DNA of 64,000 bases from Saccharibacillus nicotianae (GCF_042681745.1 NZ_JBHUGF010000010.1:1240001-1304000), one strand, 5' to 3'. Shown: positions 54,149 through 63,530, counted from the first letter of the stretch. The notes: a model not told the origin generated them from the letters alone. A program made the numbers and translations.

Positions 54149-55087
54149 ATGAATAAAAGTATCGAAGCTGGAAATACCAGCAAAAGGACATTCGATAAAG
54201 GAACGACTCGGTCATATCAAAATGAGAAATGGTTTGTGCGTATTGCTCTAGCCCCGATTCTGCTTCTTTTTGGAGTATTTGCTTTTCTACCGATTGCTTG
54301 GAGTTTATTGTTATCTTTTTACGATTATAGTCCGCTCAGTAATCATGCTGTTTTTACAGGAATGAAAAATTATACATTGTTACTTCAAGATGCAGTCTTT
54401 CTAAAATCGCTCTGGGTTACTTTTAAATTCGTTGGTATTACTGTTATCAGCAATATTGCGATTACATTAATTATTGCAAGTGCGATCTATGCAATACGAA
54501 TACAATGGCTTAAAAACTTATTTCGTACCCTGTTCTTTTTACCAGCGATTGCTCCACTAGCGGGAACAGCTATTGTTTGGACAACTATTTTGAATTATGA
54601 CAGTGGATTATTCAATGTGATTCTGGGTCAGCTACATATTGCTCCTGTTCACTGGTTAAGTGATCCCAAATATGCTTTGTTATCCGTCATTATGATGACG
54701 CTCTGGGCAGATATTGGCTATAATATTGTGCTATTTATAGCAGGCAGAGAGTCTATTGCTGATATGTATTATGAAGCGGCTATTCTGGATGGCGCTAATC
54801 GCTGGCATTTGTTCTTTTTTGTCACATTGCCTTTATTGCGGAGAACGATGTTATTTGTAACGATCACTACAGTGATTTCATATTTTCAAGCATTTCCACA
54901 ATTCCAGATCATGACCAAAGGAGAGCCATTTAACGAAACAAGGGTCTTAGCGCTTAATATTTATGACCAAGCTTTTTCCAATTCCAATATGGGCTATGCT
55001 TCGGCAATGGCAACTATATTCCTAATCATCATTTTAATCGTAACGTTAATTCAGTTCCGATTAGGACGTGCTAGCTGGGAACAATAA
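54149..55087 (+). CDS. Sugar ABC transporter permease (MalF-like)
   Basis: Six hydrophobic helices are seen, with the ABC EAA loop at YYEAAILDGANRWHLFFFVTLP, where it contacts the ATPase. The first helix is preceded by a basic cytoplasmic segment. This is the MalF-type subunit. AGGTGA precedes the ATG and the gene follows the binding protein gene by 16 bp. Confidence 0.95.
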   Translation: MNKSIEAGNTSKRTFDKGTTRSYQNEKWFVRIALAPILLLFGVFAFLPIAWSLLLSFYDYSPLSNHAVFTGMKNYTLLLQDAVFLKSLWVTFKFVGITVISNIAITLIIASAIYAIRIQWLKNLFRTLFFLPAIAPLAGTAIVWTTILNYDSGLFNVILGQLHIAPVHWLSDPKYALLSVIMMTLWADIGYNIVLFIAGRESIADMYYEAAILDGANRWHLFFFVTLPLLRRTMLFVTITTVISYFQAFPQFQIMTKGEPFNETRVLALNIYDQAFSNSNMGYASAMATIFLIIILIVTLIQFRLGRASWEQ

Positions 55088-55102
55088 GAGGAGGAGATAC
55101 AG

Positions 55103-55927
55103 ATGCAACGAAAAAGTCCATGGTTGGATTCGATCGTATTGGTGTTTCTAATCGTGACAGCGGTGGCAATGATGGTTCCCTATCTATGGATGGTAGTATC
55201 TTCTTTCAAAAGTAATATGGATATCATGTCAGGTCAGGGAAGTTTTTTTCCAAATCATCCGACATTAGAAGGATATTTTACTGTATTTGAAGATGCTCCC
55301 TTTGTGAAATGGATGTGGAATAGCGCTATTTCAGCAGTCATTATCACCATCATTACACTGTTTACAAGTGCGCTTGCAGGTTACGTTTTTGCTAAGCATC
55401 AATTTAAAGGCAAACGCATCTTATTTATATTGATTCTGGCAACCATGATGATTCCTTTTCAAGTGATTATGATTCCCACATATCTGATCACTGCAAGACT
55501 TGGATTGATTGATCATTTAGCCGCTATTATTTTGCCTAACCTTGTTAGTTCTTATGGAGTGTTCTTAGCCAAACAATTTATTGAAGATATCCCGCAAGAC
55601 TTGCTGGATGCTGCGCGAATAGATGGTGCTGGTGAATTACGACTGATGATTCGAATTATTGCTCCTCTTATTTTGCCGATGCTATCAGCGCTTGGTATCT
55701 TTACATTTATGAATGCATGGAACAATTATCTATGGCCGTTAATCGTACTGAATGATACCGATCATATGACGGTACCTCTGGCACTTGTGTATTTTAACGG
55801 AACTCATGTGATCAATTACAATGTTGTGATGTCTGCGGCTGTCTTAATTACTTTACCTGTAATGGTTGTTTTCCTTATTTTCCAAAAGCAATTTATCAAA
55901 GGCTTAACTATGACAGGTATGAAATAA
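55103..55927 (+). CDS. Sugar ABC transporter permease (MalG-like)
   Basis: Six hydrophobic helices are present, and the EAA-type loop reads LDAARIDGAGELRLMIRIIAPL. The C-terminus GLTMTGMK is typical of MalG-type subunits. It would dimerise with the preceding permease. AGGAGGAG precedes the ATG. The GH4 gene follows by 42 bp. Confidence 0.95.
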   Translation: MQRKSPWLDSIVLVFLIVTAVAMMVPYLWMVVSSFKSNMDIMSGQGSFFPNHPTLEGYFTVFEDAPFVKWMWNSAISAVIITIITLFTSALAGYVFAKHQFKGKRILFILILATMMIPFQVIMIPTYLITARLGLIDHLAAIILPNLVSSYGVFLAKQFIEDIPQDLLDAARIDGAGELRLMIRIIAPLILPMLSALGIFTFMNAWNNYLWPLIVLNDTDHMTVPLALVYFNGTHVINYNVVMSAAVLITLPVMVVFLIFQKQFIKGLTMTGMK

Positions 55928-55969
55928 CAATATTCCATCATAATCAACATGCAGAGAGGACGAATTATA

Positions 55970-57271
55970 ATGACAAAAATATCTATTATTGGTGCAGGTA
56001 GTGCTTTTACACAAGATATCACAACAGATATCTTAAACATAGAAGGAATCGATGGAGGAACGATTGCGTTAGTCGATCTTGATGCAAAGCGTCTGGATAT
56101 TGCTCGTCGTATGGTCGAAAAGTTGATTGAAATGACAGGTAATCGTTGGAACGTTATCGCTTCTACAGATCGACGTGAAGTTATTGGCGGTTCTCAATTT
56201 GTAATTAATCAGATTGAAGTCGGTGGATTGCAAAATGTAAGGTACGAGTATGAGATTCCTCTTAAATACAATGTAAATCAGTGTATAGGAGACACGCTTG
56301 GGCCAGGTGGTTTGTTCAAAACGTTGCGGACACTCCCAAGCTGGATCGACATTGTGAGAGATATTGAAGACCTTGCTCCTCATGCTACCATTTTGAATTA
56401 TACGAATCCGATGTCAGCAGTCACTTTACTGACTTCACGGATTACCGAACTTCCGGTAGTCGGTCTATGTCACTCGATTCAGAATACATCCAGTCAATTA
56501 GCAGAATATGCAGGTGTACCTTACAACGAATTAGAATGGCGAGCAGGTGGCATTAATCATATGTCATGGTTCGTTGAACTCAAGCATAAAGGTCAAGACT
56601 TGTACCCTGTATTACTGGAAAAAATAAAAGACGAAGAGTTGCTACGTCAAGATCCTGTGCGTTTAGACGCAATGAAATACTTAGGTGCTTTTGTATCTGA
56701 ATCAAGCGGACACTTTTCTGAATATATTCCTTATTATCGTAAACGTCAGGAATTAATTGATCAGCACTGCAATACAGGATATAACGGTGCAACAGGATTT
56801 TATGCAGATAACTGGCCCACCTGGAGAAAAGAAAACGATGAGCGCATCTTGCAACAATTAGAAGGTACTTTACCTATCGAATTGAAAAATAGTAATGAGT
56901 ATGCAGCGGTTATTATAGAAGCCATGCTAAAAAATGAACCTAAAGTGATCTATGGTAATGTACCTAATCAAGGGCTTATCCATAATTTACCGCAAAATGG
57001 TGTAGTGGAAGTGGCTTGTATGATTGATGGTAATGGAATCAATCCTTGTCAGTTCGGTAGTCTACCTGAACATCTAGCTGCGCTGTGTCGCTCGAATATG
57101 GCATTTTTTGAACTAGCTGTAGGTGCTGTACTCGGTAATGATAAAGAAATGGCACGTCATGCGTTGATGTCTGATCCATTAACAGCGGCAGTCTGTTCAC
57201 TTGAAGAAATCAGCAACATGTTCGATGAATTATATGAAGTGGAACGGGAATTTATCCCGAATATGAAATAA
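55970..57271 (+). CDS. GH4 family alpha-glycosidase (alpha-galactosidase type)
   Basis: The N-terminus KISIIGAGSAFTQDI is the NAD-binding motif of GH4 enzymes, which use NAD+ and a metal ion. The metal ligands are Cys167 in GLCHSI and His197 in INHMSW. The CHS version (rather than CNVP) marks non-phosphorylated substrates such as alpha-galactosides. ILNYTNPMS precedes it. The start is the ATG at 55970 with GAGAGGA about 10 nt upstream, over an earlier frame at 55949. It would act in the cytoplasm on sugars imported by the adjacent ABC system; 433 residues is normal. Confidence 0.93.
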   Translation: MTKISIIGAGSAFTQDITTDILNIEGIDGGTIALVDLDAKRLDIARRMVEKLIEMTGNRWNVIASTDRREVIGGSQFVINQIEVGGLQNVRYEYEIPLKYNVNQCIGDTLGPGGLFKTLRTLPSWIDIVRDIEDLAPHATILNYTNPMSAVTLLTSRITELPVVGLCHSIQNTSSQLAEYAGVPYNELEWRAGGINHMSWFVELKHKGQDLYPVLLEKIKDEELLRQDPVRLDAMKYLGAFVSESSGHFSEYIPYYRKRQELIDQHCNTGYNGATGFYADNWPTWRKENDERILQQLEGTLPIELKNSNEYAAVIIEAMLKNEPKVIYGNVPNQGLIHNLPQNGVVEVACMIDGNGINPCQFGSLPEHLAALCRSNMAFFELAVGAVLGNDKEMARHALMSDPLTAAVCSLEEISNMFDELYEVEREFIPNMK

Positions 57272-58230
57272 TGATGAGTACTAAAGCATCACATACACCC
57301 ATTGCAAGTGTTGTTGTCGTTGGCGAATTGAATGTTGATATGATTCTAACTGGAGAAGATATTGTACCGGAATGGAATCGAGAAAAGATAGCTAATCAAT
57401 TCGAAATTGTTTTGGGATCGTCTTCAGCGATTACGGCTTGTGCACTCGCTAGTCTTGGCGTTGAAGTGAAATTTGTAAGTGTAGTGGGAGCAGATTATTT
57501 TGGAGAATTTTGTATACAAGAATTACAGCGAATGGGCGTAAATACAGATTATATCCATACGCGTTCGGATATCCAAACAGGAGTGACATTATCATTTTCT
57601 ACTTCGTCTGATCGTGGTCTTGTCACCTATCCGGGAAGTATTCCATGTGTTACACCTGATATGGTGCCAGAATCATTGCTTCGTGAAGCCGATCATTTAC
57701 ACTTCGGTTCCTACTATTTACAAGATCAGATGAGAGAGCATTGGTCAACGTTGTTTGCACAGGCACAGCAGCTAGGCGTAAGCACTTCTTTTGATACCGG
57801 TTGGGACATTCGTAATCTATGGGATCGTTCAGGAATTGAACAATTATTAACAACTACTAACTTGTTTATTCCAAGTGAAGAAGAGATATTGCATATTTAT
57901 AACACTTCGCACATGGAAGAAGTTATTACGCAACTACCTAATCTTATAGGCAATGTGATCGTAAAATTAGGTTCTCAAGGTTCTTTGCTTGTTGATGCAA
58001 CCAAGCAACCGCTAACGATTCGCTCTTATCCGGTGACGCCTATTGATACGACAGGAGCAGGAGACTGCTTCAATGCCGGGATCATTTATGGATATTTGCA
58101 AGGTTATCGAAGAGCCACTTTGTTAGAATTTGCAAATGCTTGTGGTGCTTTATCTACTCAAGGAGTAGGCGGTACAGGAGCTTTACCGACTTTACAGCAG
58201 ATAGACCATATACAGATGAGTCATTCTTAA
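57271..58230 (+). CDS. PfkB-family carbohydrate kinase (second in the locus)
   Basis: The ribokinase-like fold is seen, with VVVVGELNVDMIL at the start, the glycine-rich LGSSSAITACALASLG, and the C-terminal TTGAGDCFNAGI with catalytic Asp. The sequence is not the 1-phosphofructokinase type; it is closer to kinases of sugars or amino sugars. Its ATG overlaps the last base of the GH4 stop. Freed galactosamine or a hexose is a reasonable substrate. The protein has 319 residues; a second ATG follows directly. Confidence 0.9.
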   Translation: MMSTKASHTPIASVVVVGELNVDMILTGEDIVPEWNREKIANQFEIVLGSSSAITACALASLGVEVKFVSVVGADYFGEFCIQELQRMGVNTDYIHTRSDIQTGVTLSFSTSSDRGLVTYPGSIPCVTPDMVPESLLREADHLHFGSYYLQDQMREHWSTLFAQAQQLGVSTSFDTGWDIRNLWDRSGIEQLLTTTNLFIPSEEEILHIYNTSHMEEVITQLPNLIGNVIVKLGSQGSLLVDATKQPLTIRSYPVTPIDTTGAGDCFNAGIIYGYLQGYRRATLLEFANACGALSTQGVGGTGALPTLQQIDHIQMSHS

Positions 58231-58244
58231 CGTGTTTATTCTTT

Positions 58245-58255
58245 AAAGGAGGTGA
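58245..58255 (+). promoter_or_regulatory. Orphan perfect Shine-Dalgarno (stabilising SD-like) in the leader of the beta-helix gene
   Basis: AAAGGAGGTGA is fully complementary to the 16S rRNA tail, yet no ORF of note follows; the nearest in-range start (TTG) meets a TAA at once. Such sites in Bacillus can hold a ribosome and stabilise the mRNA 5' end. It lies 97 bp before the GTG of the next gene. Confidence 0.4.
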
Positions 58256-58341
58256 GCTTGTAATACTTATTCTGCTATACAAGGGGTAAGCAACAACGTT
58301 AATGTATCGCAATTCACTATTTCAGAGGAGCTGATGATGAA

Positions 58342-59892
58342 GTGTTCAAGTCCATCAAAAAAGTAGTGCTAGGCGCAAGTATGGTGTTGTTAGTAACCAC
58401 AGGTATTCAGTGGAATACTTCTCAAGCGGTAGCCGCAGAAACCCAATATTATGTATCCACCAGTGGTAGTGATTCTAATGCAGGGACATTGAGCGCTCCT
58501 TGGAAAACACTGCAACATGCCGCAGATGTAGCTACAGCAGGAAGTACTGTCTATATTCGTGGAGGTACGTATAATCAGAAGCTGAAAATCACCAAGTCAG
58601 GCTCTTCTACAGGAGCTATCACTTTTAGCAACTATGCTTCTGAAAAACCTATCATTGATGGAACAGGATTAAGTGTTACAGGATTAGAAGGATTAATCGA
58701 TATTCAAAATGCTGATTACATTACTATTCAAGGGTTAGAACTTAGTAATTACAAAACAGCTACTAAAGATTTACTACCGATTGGTATCTATGTCCATGGC
58801 AAAGGAAGCAATATCAAGCTACTCAATAACAAAATCCATGATATCAAAAGTACAGCTACACCTACATCTACATCAAGTGGAGACATCTGGTTAGGACGTG
58901 ATGCTCATGGTATTGCTGTCTATGGAACCCAAGCTCCAGCTTCTATCAATAATCTGACCATCAGCGGAAATGAATTATATAATTTAGTGTTAGGTACAAG
59001 TGAAGCATTAGTGGTCAACGGGAATGTAGATACATTTTCAATTCTCAACAATACGATCCATGATGCAGACAACATTGGGATTGATGTAATAGGATTCGAA
59101 GGTAAATCTCCAACAGTTGCTTACGATCAAGCTCGTAATGGATTGGTTCAAGGTAATAAAGTGTATAATATTACGTCCAATAATAATGTATCTTATGGTC
59201 CTGTACCTAATAACACCAATTCCGCAGATGGTATTTATGTAGATGGTGGAAAAGACACGATTATTGAGCGTAACTACAGTTACAACAACGATATCGGTAT
59301 CGAAATTGCTTCTGAACATGCAGGCAAAGCGACCGACAATATTACAGTTCGTAGCAATATGGTCTATAAAAACCGCTTAACCGGTATTGCTATGGGGGGT
59401 TATGATACAGGTCGTGGTTCAACCACTAACTCCAAAATCGTGAATAATACGCTGTACAAAAACGATACATTAGGTGACGATAATGGACAATTATTAGTCC
59501 AATACGATACTTCCAATAACATTATCAAAAATAATATTATGGTAGCTGGTTCTTCCAATGCTTTGATCACGAATCCGTATACCAAAAATTCAGGTAACGT
59601 AGTTGACTACAATTTATACTTTGCTTCAGGTAGTAGTGATTCTACATTTTGGATTTGGAAAAACAAAGAGTATAACGGATTTGCGGCTTACAAATCAGGA
59701 TCAGGTAATGATGCTCATTCCATCTTCGCAGATCCTAAGTTTGTAGATGTAAGTGCAGATAATTATCATATTCAGACCACTTCACCTGCTGTAGATAAAG
59801 GATCAACAGATACAGCGATTATTGGAACGGCTGATATTGACGGACAAAATCGAGTATCTGGCAGTGCAGTGAATATTGGAGCCGATGAGTAA
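58342..59892 (+). CDS. Secreted right-handed beta-helix protein (pectate lyase/DUF1565-like)
   Basis: A signal peptide ends at AVA-AET (about residue 31). Then YYVSTSGSDSNAGTLSAPWKTL and STVYIRGGTYNQ, the usual entry of DUF1565/PL9-type beta-helix proteins, are seen. Residues 125-430 hold repeats with N-x-I-xx-N patterns (ISGNELYN, ILNNTIHD, IERNYSYN, VRSNMVYK, IVNNTLYK, IKNNIM) forming the beta-helix. The C-terminal SPAVDKGSTDTAIIGTADIDG segment ends it. It likely binds or cleaves a polysaccharide. The start is a GTG with AGAGGAG 11 nt upstream; nearby ATG codons are out of frame. Confidence 0.88.
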   Translation: MFKSIKKVVLGASMVLLVTTGIQWNTSQAVAAETQYYVSTSGSDSNAGTLSAPWKTLQHAADVATAGSTVYIRGGTYNQKLKITKSGSSTGAITFSNYASEKPIIDGTGLSVTGLEGLIDIQNADYITIQGLELSNYKTATKDLLPIGIYVHGKGSNIKLLNNKIHDIKSTATPTSTSSGDIWLGRDAHGIAVYGTQAPASINNLTISGNELYNLVLGTSEALVVNGNVDTFSILNNTIHDADNIGIDVIGFEGKSPTVAYDQARNGLVQGNKVYNITSNNNVSYGPVPNNTNSADGIYVDGGKDTIIERNYSYNNDIGIEIASEHAGKATDNITVRSNMVYKNRLTGIAMGGYDTGRGSTTNSKIVNNTLYKNDTLGDDNGQLLVQYDTSNNIIKNNIMVAGSSNALITNPYTKNSGNVVDYNLYFASGSSDSTFWIWKNKEYNGFAAYKSGSGNDAHSIFADPKFVDVSADNYHIQTTSPAVDKGSTDTAIIGTADIDGQNRVSGSAVNIGADE

Positions 59893-59926
59893 TTGGTATA
59901 CCCAATATCTATGATCTATCAATAGC

Positions 59927-59977
59927 AAAAAAAGCGACTATCCGGTATAAATAATATATCTGGATAGTCGCTTTTTT
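59927..59977 (+). terminator. Terminator after the beta-helix gene
   Basis: Arms AAAAGCGACTATCCGG and TGGATAGTCGCTTTT end in a T run. The rest of the 427-bp gap 59893-60319 shows only AT-rich sequence and the inverted repeat listed next. Confidence 0.9.
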
Positions 59978-60243
59978 GTGAAGTATCATTTTGAATACCT
60001 TTAATATAGTGACATTTCTCTATACATAGATTAATTAGATTAAATTCTTTCAATTTTTAAATAAAAAGGGTGTGAAACTGCTTAGTGGACTTGATGATTT
60101 TATCAGCCATTTGGACGTAGTTAGCGGGGTTAGGTGTGATTTGATATATAGTTAAGCAAACGATTACTTGCTTTTGTGAAATTTATTTCTATATTTATGT
60201 ATGATAGTATGCTTATTTAGGGTAAGTAAGTAATAATTGTACA

Positions 60244-60265
60244 TAGTTACCGACTGAAGTAACTA
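60244..60265 (+). promoter_or_regulatory. Inverted repeat upstream of the aldo/keto reductase gene
   Basis: TAGTTAC and GTAACTA form a perfect 7-bp palindrome with an 8-nt spacer, 54 bp before the start codon. It has the dimensions of a dimeric regulator site. The protein that binds it is unknown. Confidence 0.5.
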
Positions 60266-60319
60266 AACCAATTTATTCATATCGAAAAGCAGATTTGAAA
60301 ACGAGAGGAGCAACTGAGT

Positions 60320-61186
60320 ATGACTACAAATGATTGGAATGCGGCTGATTCAGGTACATTCAAAATTGGCGGAGAACTAAGTGTACATCGACTTGGCTAT
60401 GGCAGTATGCAATTGACAGGTAAAGGCGTATGGGGTGATCCCAAAGATCCTGATGAAGCTGTTCGTGTTCTTCAACGTGCGGTTGAATTAGGTGTTAACT
60501 TTATTGATACGGCTGATTCTTACGGCCCTTTCGTAGCTGAACAGTTGATCCGTAAAGCATTGCATCCTTATAAAGATGATCTAGTTATTGCTACCAAAGC
60601 AGGCTTAACGCGTTCAGGGCCAAATGACTGGCGTCCTGTAGGGCGTCCTGAATATTTGCGCCAACAAGCTGAACTAAGTCTACGTCATCTAGGATTGGAA
60701 CGTATTGATCTGTTCCAACTTCACCGCATCGATCCTAAAGTTCCACTAGAAGAACAATTAGGCGAACTTGAGAAACTGCGTCAAGAAGGTAAAATTCGCT
60801 ATATTGGTCTGAGTGAGGTTAGTGTAGACGAGTTGCGAGAAGCGAACAAGATTACTCCGATTGCTTCTGTGCAAAATCTATATAATCTATCTAATCGTCA
60901 ATCTGAAGAACTGCTCAATGAAGCGGAAAAGAACAATATTGCTTTTATTCCTTGGTTCCCGCTGGCTACCGGTAAATTAGCTCAAGAAGGCGGCCCGCTT
61001 GACGAAATCTCCAAACGTCTAAATGCTCAACCTGCTCAAGTGGCACTTGCTTGGTTATTGCGTCGTTCTCCTGTGGTATTGCCTATTCCGGGTACATCGA
61101 CAGTATCGCATCTAGAGCAAAATGTTCAAGCTGTAGAATTGAAGTTGAGTGACGAAGACTTTGAGACACTCAATCAATTGAAATAA
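60320..61186 (+). CDS. Aldo/keto reductase
   Basis: The protein carries VHRLGYGSMQLTGKGVWG, the catalytic Asp and Tyr in NFIDTADSYGP, Lys in VIATKAG and His in IDLFQLHRID, the tetrad of this family. The NADPH site has IPIPGTS-like VLPIPGTSTVSHLEQN near the end. It belongs to the AKR11/YdbC-like group of soluble reductases acting on aldehydes or sugars. AGAGGAG precedes the ATG. The length of 288 residues is normal. It is transcribed alone and its leader contains a palindromic element. Confidence 0.94.
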   Translation: MTTNDWNAADSGTFKIGGELSVHRLGYGSMQLTGKGVWGDPKDPDEAVRVLQRAVELGVNFIDTADSYGPFVAEQLIRKALHPYKDDLVIATKAGLTRSGPNDWRPVGRPEYLRQQAELSLRHLGLERIDLFQLHRIDPKVPLEEQLGELEKLRQEGKIRYIGLSEVSVDELREANKITPIASVQNLYNLSNRQSEELLNEAEKNNIAFIPWFPLATGKLAQEGGPLDEISKRLNAQPAQVALAWLLRRSPVVLPIPGTSTVSHLEQNVQAVELKLSDEDFETLNQLK

Positions 61187-61232
61187 GATTGAAAATTTAT
61201 TTATCTGTTTGAATGATAGATTTTTATTAAAT

Positions 61233-61284
61233 AAAACCAACTCCTAGTAGCTGATGATAAGCTTTTAGGAGTTGGTTATTATTT
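61233..61284. terminator. Bidirectional terminator between convergent genes
   Basis: Perfect 12-bp arms AACCAACTCCTA and TAGGAGTTGGTT have A and T runs on their sides. Confidence 0.85.
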
Positions 61285-61332
61285 TGCGATATGTTAGTAT
61301 AATAAAAAATACTATTGATAATTGGACAGATA

Positions 61333-62232
61333 TTATCTTTTAAAATAAATAGCTCCATCTAAATCTGCGAGAAGTGTAGAATGAACTGGTTTCCAGCCTA
61401 GTTGTTGCTGAGTTATTTGACTTGAAGCAGGAATATTGATCCAAGTGAAATGAGCTAGCCAACCAAAATGTTCTTTCGCTCGAGTAGTAGGGATGCTAAC
61501 GACAGGTACATTCAAATGTTGACCGATGATTGTAGCAATATCGCGTAATAAAATGCCTTCCTCTCCAATAGCATGTAACATAGAACCGGCAGTAGCTTGT
61601 TCCACAGCTAAACGATAAAGGCGTGCAGCATCTAAACGATGAACAGCAGGCCAATGATTATTTCCTTCTTCGATATAAGCAGATACTCCTTTACTTTGAG
61701 CTATGCGAATCAAAGCGGGAATAAAACCGCCTGTATCACCCTCACCATGAACAGAAGGCGGAAGTCTAATCACAGATACTTTTACATTCTGAGAAGAAAG
61801 AGACAATGCCAACTCTTCAGAAGCAAAGCGGTGTTGAGTCATTGAATTTCGATCAGGCGAAGAGTGTTCAGTGGCAAGCTGATTGGATGCAAGATGTCCA
61901 ATTACCGATGTAACGACAAAAGGTCGATTGGTTCCAGCAAGTTCAGCACCTATCGTTTCAATTGCACGTCGATCTATTTCTCCAGCAGAGGTCACATCAG
62001 AAAAGTCATGAATAAATGCAGCATGAATAACGCCATCTGTTGTAGCTACACCTTGTCGCAAACTTTCCAAATCTGTTAAAGAACCACGTTGTACTGTAGC
62101 ACCCCATTCTGTAAGCTTGTTTGCTGATTCTTCTGAACGAGCAAGTCCAAGTACTTCGTGTCCAGCTTGGATTAATTCTTTTACAATAGCTGACCCAATA
62201 AATCCTGTTGCCCCTGTGACAAAAACGCGCAT
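61333..62232 (-). CDS. NAD-dependent epimerase/dehydratase-family SDR
   Basis: The start is the ATG at 62232 (MRVFVTGATGFIGSAIVKEL), with TAGGAGG upstream; an open frame ten codons earlier lacks a site. The Rossmann motif is complete. VIRLPPSVHGEGDTGGFIPALI and PAVHRLDAARLYRLAVEQA are the extended-SDR middle regions. Active-site Tyr and Lys of typical epimerases (YxxxK) are not evident; the stretch at that place reads HRFASEELAL. It may reduce or isomerise a small sugar-like or ketone substrate. An AraC regulator gene lies upstream on the same strand. Confidence 0.9.
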   Translation of the reverse strand: MRVFVTGATGFIGSAIVKELIQAGHEVLGLARSEESANKLTEWGATVQRGSLTDLESLRQGVATTDGVIHAAFIHDFSDVTSAGEIDRRAIETIGAELAGTNRPFVVTSVIGHLASNQLATEHSSPDRNSMTQHRFASEELALSLSSQNVKVSVIRLPPSVHGEGDTGGFIPALIRIAQSKGVSAYIEEGNNHWPAVHRLDAARLYRLAVEQATAGSMLHAIGEEGILLRDIATIIGQHLNVPVVSIPTTRAKEHFGWLAHFTWINIPASSQITQQQLGWKPVHSTLLADLDGAIYFKR

Positions 62233-62430
62233 AATTGATTTCCTCCTAAAATGAGATAGCATGATGATGTGAAAAATTAGCTATCTATTGACTGTTTTCT
62301 TGTCGCTACAAGATACATTTAGTATAGCTTTTGCTTTATATTGATCATTGTCTATTCCATTTCGCTTTTTGCCTGATTCTACAAATATCGTTTCATAACT
62401 ATTCAATACCGGTCGATTTCTTTACAAATA

Positions 62431-62464
62431 TAAAAAACTCACAGTAATAGCACCATGAGTTTTG
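62431..62464 (-). terminator. Terminator of the AraC gene (minus strand)
   Basis: Arms AAAACTCA and TGAGTTTT form a hairpin whose minus-strand side ends in TTTTTT. The rest of the 308-bp gap 62233-62540 holds the promoter of the epimerase gene and no other gene. Confidence 0.65.
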
Positions 62465-62540
62465 GAAGTAGCTTTTGATATTGTGCATCCTGATCAAGTA
62501 GTCGCAAAATAATAGTGTGTATTATTTTTTGATCAACAGA

Positions 62541-63530
62541 TCATTCTACCATTTGTGGGTTTTGTCGTAATCTTGCTATATCCCGACTCGGTGGATTACC
62601 GAAACACCGACTATAATCGCGACTGAATTGTGAATCACTTACATAGCCGACTAATCGACACGCTGTATTCGCATCAATAGAATTGGCTAACATCAGACGT
62701 CTCGCTTCGTGAAGCCGTAACGTTTTTTGATACTGTAACGGACTCATCGAAGTGACTGATTTGAAATGCACATGAAATGAAGAAACGCTCATATGCGCAA
62801 TTTCTGCTAATTCAGCAACTTTGATTGGTTGTGAAAAGTGATCACGAAGCCAGTCTATCACTTTAGCGATTCGTTGCACTTCAACCTCGCCAAATCCTGT
62901 TTCAGCAATAGATATTCCGATAGGGCTACGCAATACACGTATCATTATTTCTTCTAGTATCAATGGTGCAATCATGTTACGATCTTCAGCATTTTGCAAA
63001 CATTCTAATAAGCGAATCGAGGCGTTTATTATACTGGAATCAGTGTTTGCGATATATCCTTTGCTTTGTTGATGAGTTGTAGAAAGTCCGTTAGGGTACA
63101 ATCTCAATACCAGTTCACTTAATTTCTGTGGATCTAATTCTAATTTGATTCCAAGATAAGGGTGCGAAAGACTGGTCTCTGTAATCTGGATATCTAATGG
63201 TAAGGCGATCGGAAGTAAGATCATCTGTGATTTACCAAAAGAAAAAACGCTATTTTCTATAGTGATTGCTTTGGCACCTTGAGCAACAATAATGAGAGAT
63301 GTAGAAAAAAATGTCTTGATTGTATCTGGAGTGATATAGGAGTAGCGACTGACATGTAATCCCGATATATATTTACTTAAATCTACCGTTCCTTCATGAG
63401 GAGCAAGCACAGAAATTAAATGTGCTAATTGTACAGTCTCTATATCCTGTACACGGGTATATGAATCTACTGACACAACAGATGTATGGTTATCTTTGAT
63501 TTTAGATGTAGGAAGATTATTGATTTTCAT
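62541..63530 (-). CDS. AraC-family regulator (AraC_N type)
   Basis: The N-terminal half (SGLHVSRYSYITPDTIKTFF, then SLIIVAQGAKAITIENSVFSFGKSQMILLP in two parts) matches the AraC_N domain. The C-terminal 100 residues have the two HTH helices KVAELAEIAHMSVSSFHVHF and NTACRLVGYVSDSQFSRDYS. In this family the regulator often lies beside aldo/keto reductase and SDR genes, as it does here, and may activate them. AAGGAG lies about 12 nt before the ATG. 329 residues is normal. Confidence 0.93.
   Translation of the reverse strand: MKINNLPTSKIKDNHTSVVSVDSYTRVQDIETVQLAHLISVLAPHEGTVDLSKYISGLHVSRYSYITPDTIKTFFSTSLIIVAQGAKAITIENSVFSFGKSQMILLPIALPLDIQITETSLSHPYLGIKLELDPQKLSELVLRLYPNGLSTTHQQSKGYIANTDSSIINASIRLLECLQNAEDRNMIAPLILEEIMIRVLRSPIGISIAETGFGEVEVQRIAKVIDWLRDHFSQPIKVAELAEIAHMSVSSFHVHFKSVTSMSPLQYQKTLRLHEARRLMLANSIDANTACRLVGYVSDSQFSRDYSRCFGNPPSRDIARLRQNPQMVE

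Noticed and set aside
52855..55927. Missing ATPase gene in the ABC cluster taken as a broken operon
   Set aside because: Family 1 sugar importers of Bacillales often share a single MsmX-type ATPase encoded elsewhere, so absence is normal.
47839..58230. Sulfoquinovose catabolism, suggested by a TauE/SafE permease near an isomerase, kinase and aldolase
   Set aside because: The permease is cut off by a bidirectional terminator. No sulfoquinovose isomerase, sulfoquinovosidase or sulfolactaldehyde enzyme is seen, and SIS plus DeoR plus GH4 fit an amino-sugar/tagatose route better.
60154..60167. cre-like sequence AGCAAACGATTACT
   Set aside because: It has two mismatches to the consensus, including the outer T, and lies far upstream of the aldo/keto reductase gene.
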